Of a DNA stretch of 64,000 nt, positions 9,280 through 17,716 are shown piece by piece. The notes beneath the pieces are model-generated. The model did not search any database and was not told where the DNA came from. It saw nothing but the letters and a program-made list of their open reading frames with translations. Made by a program: the position numbers and the translations under genes. The stretch's first letter is position 1. Every line of letters begins with the position of its first letter. The stretch is taken from NCBI GenBank assembly GCA_002410065.1, contig DHQB01000027.1, positions 156,579 to 220,578 of the forward strand, written 5' to 3'. Source of the DNA: Bacteroidales bacterium UBA5349. GTDB taxonomy: Bacteria; Bacteroidota; Bacteroidia; Bacteroidales; Tenuifilaceae.

Positions 9280-9675
9280 ATGAGCTTGCTTAATTATTGG
9301 AGATCTATTTTATGGGCGTTGTTATCGCTTGTTGCCTGTGTGTTACCCGGTAACAGAATACCTAAGATAAATAAAATCGCTATTCCCCACTTTGATAAAG
9401 TTGTGCATTTTACCCTTTTCTTTGTTTTAACATTACTCCTTTTTTACGAGAACAGATTAAGGACAGGAAATGTTAAGTTAAGTAGGGAACCGATTTTTTG
9501 GATTATTGTTGCAATTATTCTTTATGCTTCTGTTCTTGAGGGGCTACAATATTTTTTTATAGCTAGCAGAAGCGGAAACTTGGCCGATTTAGCAGCAAAT
9601 TTTTTAGGCGTTTTTGTGGCAGTATTAGTTTATGCTTTTGTTGCAAAATTTTTAATCAACCCTAAAAGCACGTAA
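9280..9675 (+). CDS. VanZ-like integral membrane protein
   Basis: This 131-residue protein has four predicted membrane segments (about residues 7-25, 42-58, 70-90 and 105-125). It shows the VanZ-like pattern of a conserved FDKVVHFTLFFVLTLLL segment after the first helix and SRSGNLADLAANFLG near the end. VanZ-family proteins are found widely. One is linked to teicoplanin resistance, but for short chromosomal copies like this no function is established. The gene is monocistronic and converges on the sugar transferase gene, with only 23 bases between their stop codons. Confidence 0.75.
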   Translation: MSLLNYWRSILWALLSLVACVLPGNRIPKINKIAIPHFDKVVHFTLFFVLTLLLFYENRLRTGNVKLSREPIFWIIVAIILYASVLEGLQYFFIASRSGNLADLAANFLGVFVAVLVYAFVAKFLINPKST

Positions 9676-9698
9676 GAGGTTTTGTACTCTGCTTCAGG

Positions 9699-10232
9699 CT
9701 ATCTTTTAAACAATAAGCCCATAAAAGCAACAAGGGTTTTTGCCATAATCTTAAAGTCAAGCCCAAGGCTCCAGTTCTCAACGTACCAGATATCATCCTC
9801 AATTAGCTCGTTATATAGAATCTTTTTTCGAGGCGACTTAAGCTGCCGCAGGCAGGTTAGCCCAGGATTAACGCTTAAGCGTTTTTTTTGCCATTCTTCG
9901 TAGTTTTGAACATGTTCGGGAATGTGAGGCCTTGGACCAACTATCGACATCGATCCTTGAATTATGTTAAAAAACTGTGGAAGCTCGTCGAGGTGTGACT
10001 CCCTTACAAATCGTATAAAACTCGAATTTTGACAGGTACGTTTACCACTCTCGGTTTTAAACTTGATAATTGTAAATGGCTTTTGGTTTTTGCCCACCCT
10101 TTGTTGCGCAAAAAATGGGCACTTACCATGAAGGATCCAAAGGATAAGTGTCAATAATAACATTAAGGGTAGCGCTACGATTAACGCAATAATTGACAGA
10201 ACAATATCGATTAAGTATTTAGCCTTTAGCAC
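9699..10232 (-). CDS. Minimal bacterial sugar transferase (polyprenyl-phosphate glycosyl-1-phosphate transferase type)
   Basis: Such enzymes move a sugar phosphate from a nucleotide sugar to undecaprenyl phosphate, starting a surface polysaccharide repeat unit. The protein has 177 residues: one reentrant or membrane helix (about residues 8-33), then the catalytic blocks QQRVGKNQKPFTIIKFKT, SHLDELPQFFNIIQGSMS, IVGPRP and NPGLTCLRQL. The four-helix N-terminal module of WbaP-type enzymes is absent, as in the small monotopic class. The start is a GTG at 10232; the next upstream in-frame stop is close and no ATG is available. It follows the Wzi-like gene by 25 bases, so the two are probably one operon. 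Confidence 0.88.
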   Translation of the reverse strand: MLKAKYLIDIVLSIIALIVALPLMLLLTLILWILHGKCPFFAQQRVGKNQKPFTIIKFKTESGKRTCQNSSFIRFVRESHLDELPQFFNIIQGSMSIVGPRPHIPEHVQNYEEWQKKRLSVNPGLTCLRQLKSPRKKILYNELIEDDIWYVENWSLGLDFKIMAKTLVAFMGLLFKR

Positions 10233-10257
10233 AATATCAGGAATTATTTATAGGGTT

Positions 10258-11853
10258 TTAAAAACCATAATTTCCTCCAAAGGTAATGGTAATTGGGCTA
10301 TTGTTCAAAAAGGTGGGCGTGTATTGCTCAACGTTTCCTGAGTAATTACTATAATCGAGTCCAATGTAAAGATAGCTATCGTTAAGCACCTGATATCGGA
10401 ATGTAGATGAAACAATCTCTGCTTGCCAATCAACCCGTTCCATAAATTTCAGCCCCAGTCTCGAGTCTTCTTCGTTGGTGTAAGGTCCCTTTTGTGCCCT
10501 AGTGTACGAAAGGGATATTGAGGCGTTCCTAAAGGGTTTTAGATTTGCGGCAATATATAGCTCCTGAGCATTTTCCCTTAGGTAGTGCCCGAGATTATAC
10601 CTGTTACTCTCAAAGGTTGTTGTTTCAATTATGTGCTCGTAGGTTTGAGGGTTATTCCGGGTGTACTCAGCGGTTAGCGTTAAGTTTTTTAAGGGGAAGT
10701 TGCTCACCCTTAAACCAGCCTTTAAACTAAAAAAGTTACTGTGCTTATCGCTCTGAAACATTCGCGACATGGAGATTTCATCAAGGAAAAGAGTTGCATA
10801 AAAATGGGTATGCTTAATTAACCTTGATGAAATATCAAAGAACATCTGCGAGTTCTGCCCCGTATAGTTCGACATACCATTTAGGTGATGATCAATCGAT
10901 TTATAGAAGAATAATGGGGTTAGGTATGCTGGGTGGATATTCATATCGGAGTAGATGATTGAGTTCCCAAACGATACGTTCAACTTCTCAAAGGGGGTTA
11001 ATGTGAAAAGGTTTGCTGCTATGTATTTTGGATGGAACACTTCGCGCTTTTGGCCTGCATAGTTGTATATTCTACTACTATCAATAACCTGTGAAACCAA
11101 CCAACCATGAATAAAGTTTAGTTCAAACCATCGGACTGGCTTAATCGCCAGTTTTAGCATGGTAAACGATGGTGCTTTGCTATAAAGAATATTGGTGCCG
11201 TTATATCCGCTACCCCATTCAAGATGATCTTTTACTAGTCCAATGCTTCCCCAGCTCCATCCGTACGATACCCCTCCGCGCATTTCGCTATACTCACCTC
11301 CATCACCATTGCGTTTATAACCACCACCCTGGGAGTGATTCAGGAAATCCTTGTCACCTAATCGTTGATTTTCGTTGTAATCCCTTAAGCCAGCATACAT
11401 GGCAAAGTTTTTACCGATGTAGCCCCAAGTTTCAGCCCCTACCCAACGGCGATACACAACATCACCGTTGTTGATATATGTATTAACACCCAACACTGGA
11501 TTTAGCGTTAGTGTAAAAAGGCTATCCTTATAGTACAGAACATCAAAACGGCGTTTAAAATCCTTTGAAGGGTTAAACTCCTTGCCAAAATCTTTAAGAT
11601 AAAAAGTTAACTCTTCTTTCTGGCGTTTACCAAGTTGGTCCGCTTGTTTTTGAGCATCGCTTAAGAGTTGGCTAATCTGCTTTCTTGAGTAGGGTTTAAC
11701 AGCGCTATTCACATTGATAATCCCCATGTTGGCCAACTCATCAATAAATTCGTAAACGCCCTGATTTGTAACATGATGATATACATCTTGCCCATAAATA
11801 AGCGATGATATGGCGAGGAACATCACCAGTGTAATAATTTTCTTAAATAGCAT
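10258..11853 (-). CDS. Capsule assembly Wzi-like outer-membrane protein
   Basis: About 531 residues from the ATG at 11853; a GTG 27 bases further upstream is less likely because the signal peptide begins at this Met (MLFKKIITLVMFLAISS). After the signal peptide comes a small helical region (VYEFIDELANMGIINVNSAVKPYSRKQISQLL), typical of the periplasmic part of Wzi-family proteins. About 400 residues of alternating beta strands rich in aromatic residues follow and would form a barrel. Wzi binds surface polysaccharide at the outer membrane. The neighbouring sugar transferase supports a polysaccharide role. The exact polymer cannot be told from the sequence. Confidence 0.8.
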   Translation of the reverse strand: MLFKKIITLVMFLAISSLIYGQDVYHHVTNQGVYEFIDELANMGIINVNSAVKPYSRKQISQLLSDAQKQADQLGKRQKEELTFYLKDFGKEFNPSKDFKRRFDVLYYKDSLFTLTLNPVLGVNTYINNGDVVYRRWVGAETWGYIGKNFAMYAGLRDYNENQRLGDKDFLNHSQGGGYKRNGDGGEYSEMRGGVSYGWSWGSIGLVKDHLEWGSGYNGTNILYSKAPSFTMLKLAIKPVRWFELNFIHGWLVSQVIDSSRIYNYAGQKREVFHPKYIAANLFTLTPFEKLNVSFGNSIIYSDMNIHPAYLTPLFFYKSIDHHLNGMSNYTGQNSQMFFDISSRLIKHTHFYATLFLDEISMSRMFQSDKHSNFFSLKAGLRVSNFPLKNLTLTAEYTRNNPQTYEHIIETTTFESNRYNLGHYLRENAQELYIAANLKPFRNASISLSYTRAQKGPYTNEEDSRLGLKFMERVDWQAEIVSSTFRYQVLNDSYLYIGLDYSNYSGNVEQYTPTFLNNSPITITFGGNYGF

Positions 11854-11981
11854 CGACAAACATTTTTTTAAATATAGCACTTTGTTCTTAAATGAGGTTG
11901 AGTATAAGTGGGTTTAAATTTCACCAATATCAATTCGTCAATTTTATTGATAATTTAACTAACTGCTCTTAAAAATGTTCT

Positions 11982-11989
11982 TAACTTTG
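11982..11989 (+). promoter_or_regulatory. metK: -7 box of metK
   Basis: TAACTTTG matches the Bacteroidota -7 consensus TAnnTTTG. Transcription would start near 11996, immediately before the candidate SAM-II riboswitch. No TTG stands at the standard -33 spacing. Confidence 0.5.
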
Positions 11990-12002
11990 CTTCACAAATC
12001 AT

Positions 12003-12052
12003 TTGTGGAAAGATTTGATTGATTGCAACCACGGTAAAAAATGCTAAAAGTG
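12003..12052 (+). promoter_or_regulatory. Candidate SAM-II riboswitch in the metK leader
   Basis: The leader carries the hallmark blocks of the SAM-II (metA) motif in the right order. These are a P1 5' arm TTGTGG (12003-12008), the loop block GATTTG (12012-12017), TTGCA just before the P1 3' arm CCACGG, then TAAA (12035-12038) and GCTAAA (12043-12048). P1 forms four Watson-Crick pairs plus two G-U pairs. In known SAM-II RNAs the loop pairs with sequence just 5' of GCTAAA to make a pseudoknot. Here I can find only a weak A-U pairing, so the pseudoknot is unproven. Placement right after the promoter and 65 bases before metK, the gene making SAM, supports feedback control. Confidence 0.7.
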
Positions 12053-12114
12053 TTTTCTTCCTGTTAATCTACCAAACCTTCCCACCTTTTTTTAATCTTA
12101 ATAAATTAAAAGAT

Positions 12115-13371
12115 ATGGGATATTTATTCACATCCGAGAGCGTATCTGAAGGGCATCCAGATAAGGTGGCCGATCAGATATCAGATGCATTACTCGATGA
12201 GTTTCTGCGTCAAGATCCAGAATCGAAAGTAGCCTGCGAAACACTTGTAACCACAGGTCTTGTGGTGTTAAGTGGCGAAGTACTTACAAAAGCATATGTT
12301 GATGTTCAGAAAATAGCACGTCAGGTTGTGCGGGAAATTGGCTATACCAAGTCCGACTATATGTTCGATGGCGATAGCTGCGGAGTTATCTCAACCATAC
12401 ATGAGCAGTCACCCGATATTAATCGTGGTGTTGTTCGTCAAAGCGAAGACGAGCAAGGTGCTGGTGACCAAGGAATGATGTTTGGTTATGCTTGCCTAGA
12501 AACCGACGATTATATGCCGCTGGCTATTGAACTATCGCATATGTTGCTTATGGAACTGGCTAAAATACGTCGCGAGGGGGAAGCAATGACCTACCTGCGA
12601 CCCGATGCCAAAAGCCAGGTTACAATTGAGTATGATGATAATGGTGCACCTGCTCGCATGCATACCATTGTAGTATCTACTCAACACGATGAATTCGATA
12701 CCGATGAGCGAATGCAGCAAAAAATTAAAAAAGATGTTGCCAGTATTCTTATACCAAGGGTTAAGGAGTTACTTCCCGACAGGGTTAAAAAGATGTTTAA
12801 TGATGATTTTATACTTCACGTTAATCCAACAGGTAAGTTTGTTATTGGTGGGCCACATGGCGATACGGGGTTAACTGGTCGTAAGATTATTGTTGACACC
12901 TACGGCGGAAAAGGAGCACATGGGGGAGGAGCTTTCTCAGGAAAAGATTCGTCAAAGGTTGATCGTTCTGCAGCCTACGCTGCACGGCACATTGCCAAAA
13001 ACCTAGTTGCAGCGGGGGTAGCTAGTGAGGTGCTTGTTCAGCTTGCCTATGCAATAGGCGTGGCACAACCCGTTAGCGTTAACGTTAACACATACGGAAC
13101 CTCAACTACAGGTAAGACCGACAGCCAAATAGCCGAGGTCATCAATCAGTTATTCGATTTACGCCCTGCTGCTATAGTTAAACGGTTTGGCCTTAAGAAT
13201 CCTATTTTCAGAGAAACCTCTGCGTATGGACATTTTGGCCGTGATTATTTTACGGATAAAGTGAAAATGGGGGGGATAAATGGTACCCCAGAATATGAAA
13301 AAGAGGTTGAGTTTTTTGCATGGGAAAAACTTGACTATGTTGATAAAATCAAGAGTAAACTCCGAATCTAA
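12115..13371 (+). CDS. metK: S-adenosylmethionine synthetase
   Basis: MetK makes SAM from methionine and ATP in the cytoplasm. The start chosen is the ATG at 12115, giving 418 residues beginning MGYLFTSESVSEGHPDKVAD. A longer frame from 12019 would add 32 residues that overlap the leader RNA and lack family similarity. Signature blocks are present: GHPDKVADQISDALLD near the start, GAGDQGMMFGYA in the middle, and GGGAFSGKDSSKVDRSAAYA, the P-loop-like second signature. It is monocistronic, with its own promoter, a candidate SAM-II riboswitch upstream and a strong terminator 20 bases after the stop. Confidence 0.97.
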   Translation: MGYLFTSESVSEGHPDKVADQISDALLDEFLRQDPESKVACETLVTTGLVVLSGEVLTKAYVDVQKIARQVVREIGYTKSDYMFDGDSCGVISTIHEQSPDINRGVVRQSEDEQGAGDQGMMFGYACLETDDYMPLAIELSHMLLMELAKIRREGEAMTYLRPDAKSQVTIEYDDNGAPARMHTIVVSTQHDEFDTDERMQQKIKKDVASILIPRVKELLPDRVKKMFNDDFILHVNPTGKFVIGGPHGDTGLTGRKIIVDTYGGKGAHGGGAFSGKDSSKVDRSAAYAARHIAKNLVAAGVASEVLVQLAYAIGVAQPVSVNVNTYGTSTTGKTDSQIAEVINQLFDLRPAAIVKRFGLKNPIFRETSAYGHFGRDYFTDKVKMGGINGTPEYEKEVEFFAWEKLDYVDKIKSKLRI

Positions 13372-13390
13372 TTTTTTTAACTTTCCAATA

Positions 13391-13420
13391 AAGCCCCAAG
13401 TAAACGCTTGGGGCTTTTTA
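13391..13420 (+). terminator. Rho-independent terminator after metK
   Basis: Arms AAGCCCCAAG (13391-13400) and CTTGGGGCTT (13407-13416) form a perfect 10-bp GC-rich stem with a 6-base loop, followed by a T-rich tail. Confidence 0.85.
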
Positions 13421-13462
13421 TTTTTAAGCCTCTTGCCAATTAGAAATTTAACCTAATACTGT

Positions 13463-13470
13463 TACCTTTG
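13463..13470 (+). promoter_or_regulatory. -7 box upstream of the DUF3352-like gene
   Basis: TACCTTTG fits TAnnTTTG. The expected start of transcription is near 13477, ahead of both candidate ATGs (13487 and 13517). A TTG is present at 13433-13435 but the spacing (27) is longer than usual. Confidence 0.45.
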
Positions 13471-13516
13471 TATGTAAGTAAAGGATATGTTTAAACTGCT
13501 AATGCACAGAAAAACA

Positions 13517-16291
13517 ATGAAGAGAAACGTTCTAGCATGGATTTTACTACCAATAGGTGCACTTGTAATTGCTGTTGTCGTTTTTATTATTCTTAACGGG
13601 AGGAATAAACACACTTCCGATGCAATAAGGACTATTCCCATTGATGCTGCAATAATATTAAAAACCAATAACTTTGGGCACTTATCGGATGTGCTTTACC
13701 AAGCAAACGAGTTTTGGGAAGGAATAGGAAGTTTCAATCTGGTTGCTGATGCCAATCATTTCTTTGAAATTACCGAGAGGTTGAAAGAAAAGTCGCCTAC
13801 GTTTAGCTCATTACTTTTTAATAATACGCTGTTTATGTCTGCCCACCCCGTGGGCAAGGGCTCAGCAGAGCTATTCTTTGCCGCTAACTTACCAGAAAAA
13901 ATACGGGCTTCGGATGTAAGAAATCTGTTCGAACAGGAGTTGGACGAGAGTTACAAATTGGAGAGCAAAGATTATAACGATGCGGTGATATATACCTATT
14001 CCCATAAAGGTGAGGATAACGGAACGTCGTTCTCCTTTTCTATTCACCAAGGGGTGGTTATGTATAGCCCATCGTCGCTTCTTGTTGAGTCGGCTCTTGG
14101 ACAATTAACTAGTGGAGTATCCCTAGTTGATAATGCACATTTTATGGAGGCCTATCACACTGCAGGTACCAGGGTTGTTGCTAATCTGTTTGTTAACTAT
14201 GCTCGTTTGCCTAACATCTTTTTGCAGCATGTTCATTCCAGGCAAAGGGAAGCAACGCTTAATATAGCCAAGCTAGGCCGTTGGAGCGAACTCGATTTAA
14301 CCATTAAAAACGATGAGTTTTTCCTGAATGGATTTGCTCAAGCGCCCGATTCTGTGAATACCTTTCTAAAGGTGTTTACCAAACAGAAGCCAGTAGAGAT
14401 GAGGGTTCATAATATACTCCCCACACAAACGGCCGCAATAGTTTATCTGGGAATATCAAACCTGCAAACATATTTTAGTTCATACCGCCAAGTTCTCTCT
14501 TCAAAGGGGAAGATTAGAACTCACGAAGCAGCACTTAAAAAGTATAATAGTGAACTTGGGTGTAACGTTGAGCAGTTATACCTTAATATTTTTGAAAATG
14601 AAGTTTCTCTTGCGTTCATCCCGTTTGAGGGAGAGGATTATGAGAATAGCTGGTTTGTGGCCACCAGAGTTAAAAGTCAAAGCCAAGCAAAACAGGAGTT
14701 CGATAAAATAATTGAGGGTTATGCAAAGAGCCAAAGAGTTTCAGTTTCAAACTTTGAGCAGAACTTTGCTATTGATAGAGAAAAATCGGTTAAAATTTAT
14801 AAACTTCCCAAGGCAGGTTTGCATCAAGTGCTTTTTGGTAATATTTTTTCCCCTGCAACCGATTCGTATTTTACGTTTATCGATTCATACGTGGTTTTTG
14901 GATCTTCGTTTAAGGCTCTTTCCAGGCTAGTACTAGCTAAAGTTCACAATAAGCAACTAGCGCTGGAGCCATCGTACAAGGAGTTTTCGCAGGGACTAAC
15001 GGCCGAATCAAACTTTGTTGCATACATTAATCCAGGTAAAGCCGAAATGCTTTATGGGCAGATGCTAAATCCCAGTTCTGCAGCTCGGATACTCTCCAGA
15101 GATGAGGCAATGAGTAGAATTCAAGGTATGGCTATTCAGCTTACAGGAGGCAAAAGTTTGATTTATCAAAACGTGTACTCAAGGTATTCGCCACATACCT
15201 ACGATTCGCCCCAAACCGTTTGGGAAACCAGATTAGACACTAGCATTAGTATTAAGCCTCAACTGGTGATTAACCATAGCACGCAAGCCCGCGAGATATT
15301 TGTACAGGATAATAGCAATAATATTTACCTAATAAACGAGGTGGGTCGTGTGCTTTGGAAACGCCCATTGCCAGACCCAATTATGGGCGAGGTGCATCAG
15401 GTTGATGCTTACCGTAACGGCAAACTACAAATTCTTTTTAATACAAAAACTTCGCTTCATCTTATTGATAGGAACGGGAATAATGTTGATGGTTTTCCCG
15501 TTAAGCTCCTTTCTCCTGCTACAAATCCGGTTGCTGCTTTTGATTATGAAAACAATAGGAACTATCGGTTTTTTATTGCCACCGAGGATGGGAAAGTATA
15601 TGTGTACGATCGATCGGGGAAAACTGTAATGGGGTGGGACTTTGAACGTTCAGAAAGAGCAGTCACGCAACAAATAAAGCACTTTAGGGCAGGTGCCCGC
15701 GATTTTATTGTTTTTGCCGATGTTAATCGTTTGTACATACTCGATCGAAAAGGGGATTCGAGGGTTAAGATAACAGACTTTTTCACCAAGGCAGAAAATG
15801 CCACCATAACCCTGGATAGGGCTTCCTCATCCTCGCCACGGTTTGTTACTACCGATAGCCTTGGGGTTGTTAAGTATATTTACCTTGATGGGAAGGTTGA
15901 ATCAAAAGCAATACAAAGGGTTAGCAGCAATCATGTGTTCGATTTTCAAGATGTGAATGGGGACGGTAATAACGATTTTATTTTCCTCGATGCAGATAAA
16001 CTAAGCGTATTTAATCAGAGCGGTAAGGAGTTATTCTCCCAAAAGTTTAAGGAATCGATGCTACCAACGGTCATCTATTTCCACTTTAGCGCAAGGGATA
16101 GGAAATTAGGTGTAGTAAGTGCCGAATCCTCTCAAATATACCTAATAAATGGTGACGGAAGTTTATACAAAGGCTTTCCGCTTAAAGGGGTTACACCCTT
16201 TAGTATAGGGAGGTTTGCAGGTTCAAAATCAACTTTTAACCTAATTGCAGGATCATCAACCGGATATGTGCTAAACTATGCAGTACAGTAA
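13517..16291 (+). CDS. Membrane-anchored DUF3352-like protein with beta-propeller-like C-terminus
   Basis: About 924 residues from the ATG at 13517 (an ATG at 13487 would add ten). A signal anchor (VLAWILLPIGALVIAVVVFIIL) is followed by a large extracytoplasmic part. The first 560 residues resemble DUF3352 proteins (IPIDAAIILKTNNFGHLSD, LLVESALGQL, YVVFGSSFKALSRLV). The last 330 carry repeats of the PQQ/VCBS-propeller kind: LINEVGRVLWKRPLPDPIMG, LIDRNGNNVDGFPVK, VYDRSGKTVMGWDF, DVNGDGNNDFIFLD and LINGDGSLYKGFPLKG. The DxNxDGxxD block looks like a calcium site. No enzymatic motif was seen; a periplasmic scaffold or sensor role is possible but unproven. Its operon partners are not obvious. Confidence 0.6.
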   Translation: MKRNVLAWILLPIGALVIAVVVFIILNGRNKHTSDAIRTIPIDAAIILKTNNFGHLSDVLYQANEFWEGIGSFNLVADANHFFEITERLKEKSPTFSSLLFNNTLFMSAHPVGKGSAELFFAANLPEKIRASDVRNLFEQELDESYKLESKDYNDAVIYTYSHKGEDNGTSFSFSIHQGVVMYSPSSLLVESALGQLTSGVSLVDNAHFMEAYHTAGTRVVANLFVNYARLPNIFLQHVHSRQREATLNIAKLGRWSELDLTIKNDEFFLNGFAQAPDSVNTFLKVFTKQKPVEMRVHNILPTQTAAIVYLGISNLQTYFSSYRQVLSSKGKIRTHEAALKKYNSELGCNVEQLYLNIFENEVSLAFIPFEGEDYENSWFVATRVKSQSQAKQEFDKIIEGYAKSQRVSVSNFEQNFAIDREKSVKIYKLPKAGLHQVLFGNIFSPATDSYFTFIDSYVVFGSSFKALSRLVLAKVHNKQLALEPSYKEFSQGLTAESNFVAYINPGKAEMLYGQMLNPSSAARILSRDEAMSRIQGMAIQLTGGKSLIYQNVYSRYSPHTYDSPQTVWETRLDTSISIKPQLVINHSTQAREIFVQDNSNNIYLINEVGRVLWKRPLPDPIMGEVHQVDAYRNGKLQILFNTKTSLHLIDRNGNNVDGFPVKLLSPATNPVAAFDYENNRNYRFFIATEDGKVYVYDRSGKTVMGWDFERSERAVTQQIKHFRAGARDFIVFADVNRLYILDRKGDSRVKITDFFTKAENATITLDRASSSSPRFVTTDSLGVVKYIYLDGKVESKAIQRVSSNHVFDFQDVNGDGNNDFIFLDADKLSVFNQSGKELFSQKFKESMLPTVIYFHFSARDRKLGVVSAESSQIYLINGDGSLYKGFPLKGVTPFSIGRFAGSKSTFNLIAGSSTGYVLNYAVQ

Positions 16292-16309
16292 AATTTACCG
16301 TTTTTTAGC

Positions 16310-16340
16310 TTGAAGGGTAAGCACTTATATCATAATTTTG
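16310..16340 (+). promoter_or_regulatory. Promoter of the DUF4834-gldA pair
   Basis: TTG at 16310-16312 and TAATTTTG at 16333-16340 are separated by 20 bases, matching the Bacteroidota promoter pattern. The last bases overlap a 15-base palindrome (16338-16352) that lies over the expected start site. Confidence 0.55.
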
Positions 16341-16352
16341 TGGTCACCACAA
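16338..16352. promoter_or_regulatory. Palindrome over the DUF4834-gldA transcription start
   Basis: TTGTGGT, one C, then ACCACAA form a perfect inverted repeat overlapping the end of the -7 box and the likely +1. Its position suits an operator for a dimeric regulator or a short 5' hairpin; it could also be chance. Confidence 0.35.
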
Positions 16353-16371
16353 TTTAAATTCATAGGAGTAA

Positions 16372-16608
16372 ATGTTTATAATTCGATTCATTCTAATATT
16401 CTTCCTCATTATCTATTTGCTAGGATATGTATTTAGGTTTATTATAAAGCTCTATCTTAAGCGCTTTCAGCATAGATATGACAATGGAGAAAACCAAAAA
16501 CAGCAACGCCCCGAAGGGGATGTATTTGTATCCAAAACTGCCCCAAAGGAGAAAGTTGTTGATAAAAATGTTGGTGATTATGTTGATTATGAAGAGGTAA
16601 AGGATTAA
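16372..16608 (+). CDS. Small membrane protein, DUF4834-like
   Basis: The 78-residue protein has one N-terminal transmembrane helix (FIIRFILIFFLIIYLLGYVF), a short basic stretch (KLYLKRFQHRY) and an acidic, probably disordered tail ending VGDYVDYEEVKD. This plan matches DUF4834, a family of small Bacteroidota membrane proteins without known function. It lies 41 bases before gldA in the same direction and shares its promoter. An association with the GldA transporter is therefore plausible but inferred from context only. Confidence 0.6.
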   Translation: MFIIRFILIFFLIIYLLGYVFRFIIKLYLKRFQHRYDNGENQKQQRPEGDVFVSKTAPKEKVVDKNVGDYVDYEEVKD

Positions 16609-16649
16609 CGCAACATCAATTCAAATGGGCTTACAATAAGTTTATTAAC

Positions 16650-17567
16650 ATGTCAATATCGGTAAAGGGGGTAACTAAGGTATTCGGAAAGCAAAAAGCG
16701 CTTGACAACGTTTCGTTTTCAGTACCAACATCTAGCGTTGTAGGTTTTCTTGGTCCAAACGGAGCAGGCAAATCAACAATGATGAAAATTATTACCGGAT
16801 ACCTGAAACCCAATGAGGGCGAGGTAGAAGTGAATGGAATATCAATTAATGATGGCAATATAGATTTCAGGAAATTTATAGGTTATCTACCCGAGAACAA
16901 TCCACTTTATACAGATATGTACGTTAAGGAGTACCTATGCTTTGTTTCGAAAATTTATGGGCTTGGTGGATTGGGAATAAAAAGGGTAAACGAGTTGACA
17001 GAACTTACCGGTATTGGATACGAGCAGAATAAGAAGATAGGTCAATTATCCAGGGGTTTCAGACAGAGGGTTGGCCTTGCACAGGCTCTACTAAATAGGC
17101 CATCGGTATTAATCCTCGATGAGCCAACAAGCGGCCTTGACCCAAACCAAATTGTTGAAATTCGAAAAATTATTGCCGATGTAGGCAAGGAGAAAACAGT
17201 ACTTCTCTCAACGCATATTATGCAGGAGGTTGAGGCTATCTGTAGCAGTGTGATGATTATTAACAAGGGTAAAATAATAGCGAATGATACAACGCAAAAC
17301 GTTCTAAAAAGCCAAAGTGTAAAAGGGCAAAGCGTACATATTGAATTACTTAAAGGTGTTGAAGAGAGTTTATTAGCAAAAATTCCCGGCGTTGAGGAGG
17401 TTGTGAAGCAGATTGAGCCTAACAGTTGGATCCTAAATACCACTAAAGCAGATGATATACGTCCAAGTATATTTACCTTTTGTGCAGAGCATAAGTTAAC
17501 GCTTATTACCCTTAAGCAAAAATCGATGCAAATGGAAGAGGTTTTTCAGACTCTTACAAAGGAGTAA
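16650..17567 (+). CDS. gldA: Gliding motility-associated ABC transporter ATP-binding subunit GldA
   Basis: This 305-residue ATPase subunit has Walker A GPNGAGKSTMMK (near residue 35), signature LSRGFRQRVGLAQAL, Walker B VLILDEPTSGLDPNQ and the H-loop STHIMQEVEAI. Length and the C-terminal extension (HKLTLITLKQKSMQMEEVFQTLTKE) match GldA. In Flavobacterium johnsoniae GldA works with GldF and GldG in gliding. Here no permease gene follows: the next gene is a ROK kinase, so GldFG must be elsewhere or the ATPase serves another permease. Non-gliding Bacteroidota also carry GldA-type ATPases, so motility is not proven. Confidence 0.85.
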   Translation: MSISVKGVTKVFGKQKALDNVSFSVPTSSVVGFLGPNGAGKSTMMKIITGYLKPNEGEVEVNGISINDGNIDFRKFIGYLPENNPLYTDMYVKEYLCFVSKIYGLGGLGIKRVNELTELTGIGYEQNKKIGQLSRGFRQRVGLAQALLNRPSVLILDEPTSGLDPNQIVEIRKIIADVGKEKTVLLSTHIMQEVEAICSSVMIINKGKIIANDTTQNVLKSQSVKGQSVHIELLKGVEESLLAKIPGVEEVVKQIEPNSWILNTTKADDIRPSIFTFCAEHKLTLITLKQKSMQMEEVFQTLTKE

Positions 17568-17716
17568 CTTAGTGTTTATGCCTTGCCATCAGCCTTTAGT
17601 CAATATTCAGCATTTCCCTTTGCTCTATTTCTAAAAATCAGCTAATTTCGAAGTTTATAGACGATATCATCATTATGCTCGATAGCAAGATTGATATTTA
17701 AACAAGCACATTACAA

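Noticed and set aside
12019..12114. In-frame N-terminal extension of metK by 32 codons
   Set aside because: It overlaps the candidate riboswitch and lacks MetK similarity; the conserved protein begins at the ATG at 12115.
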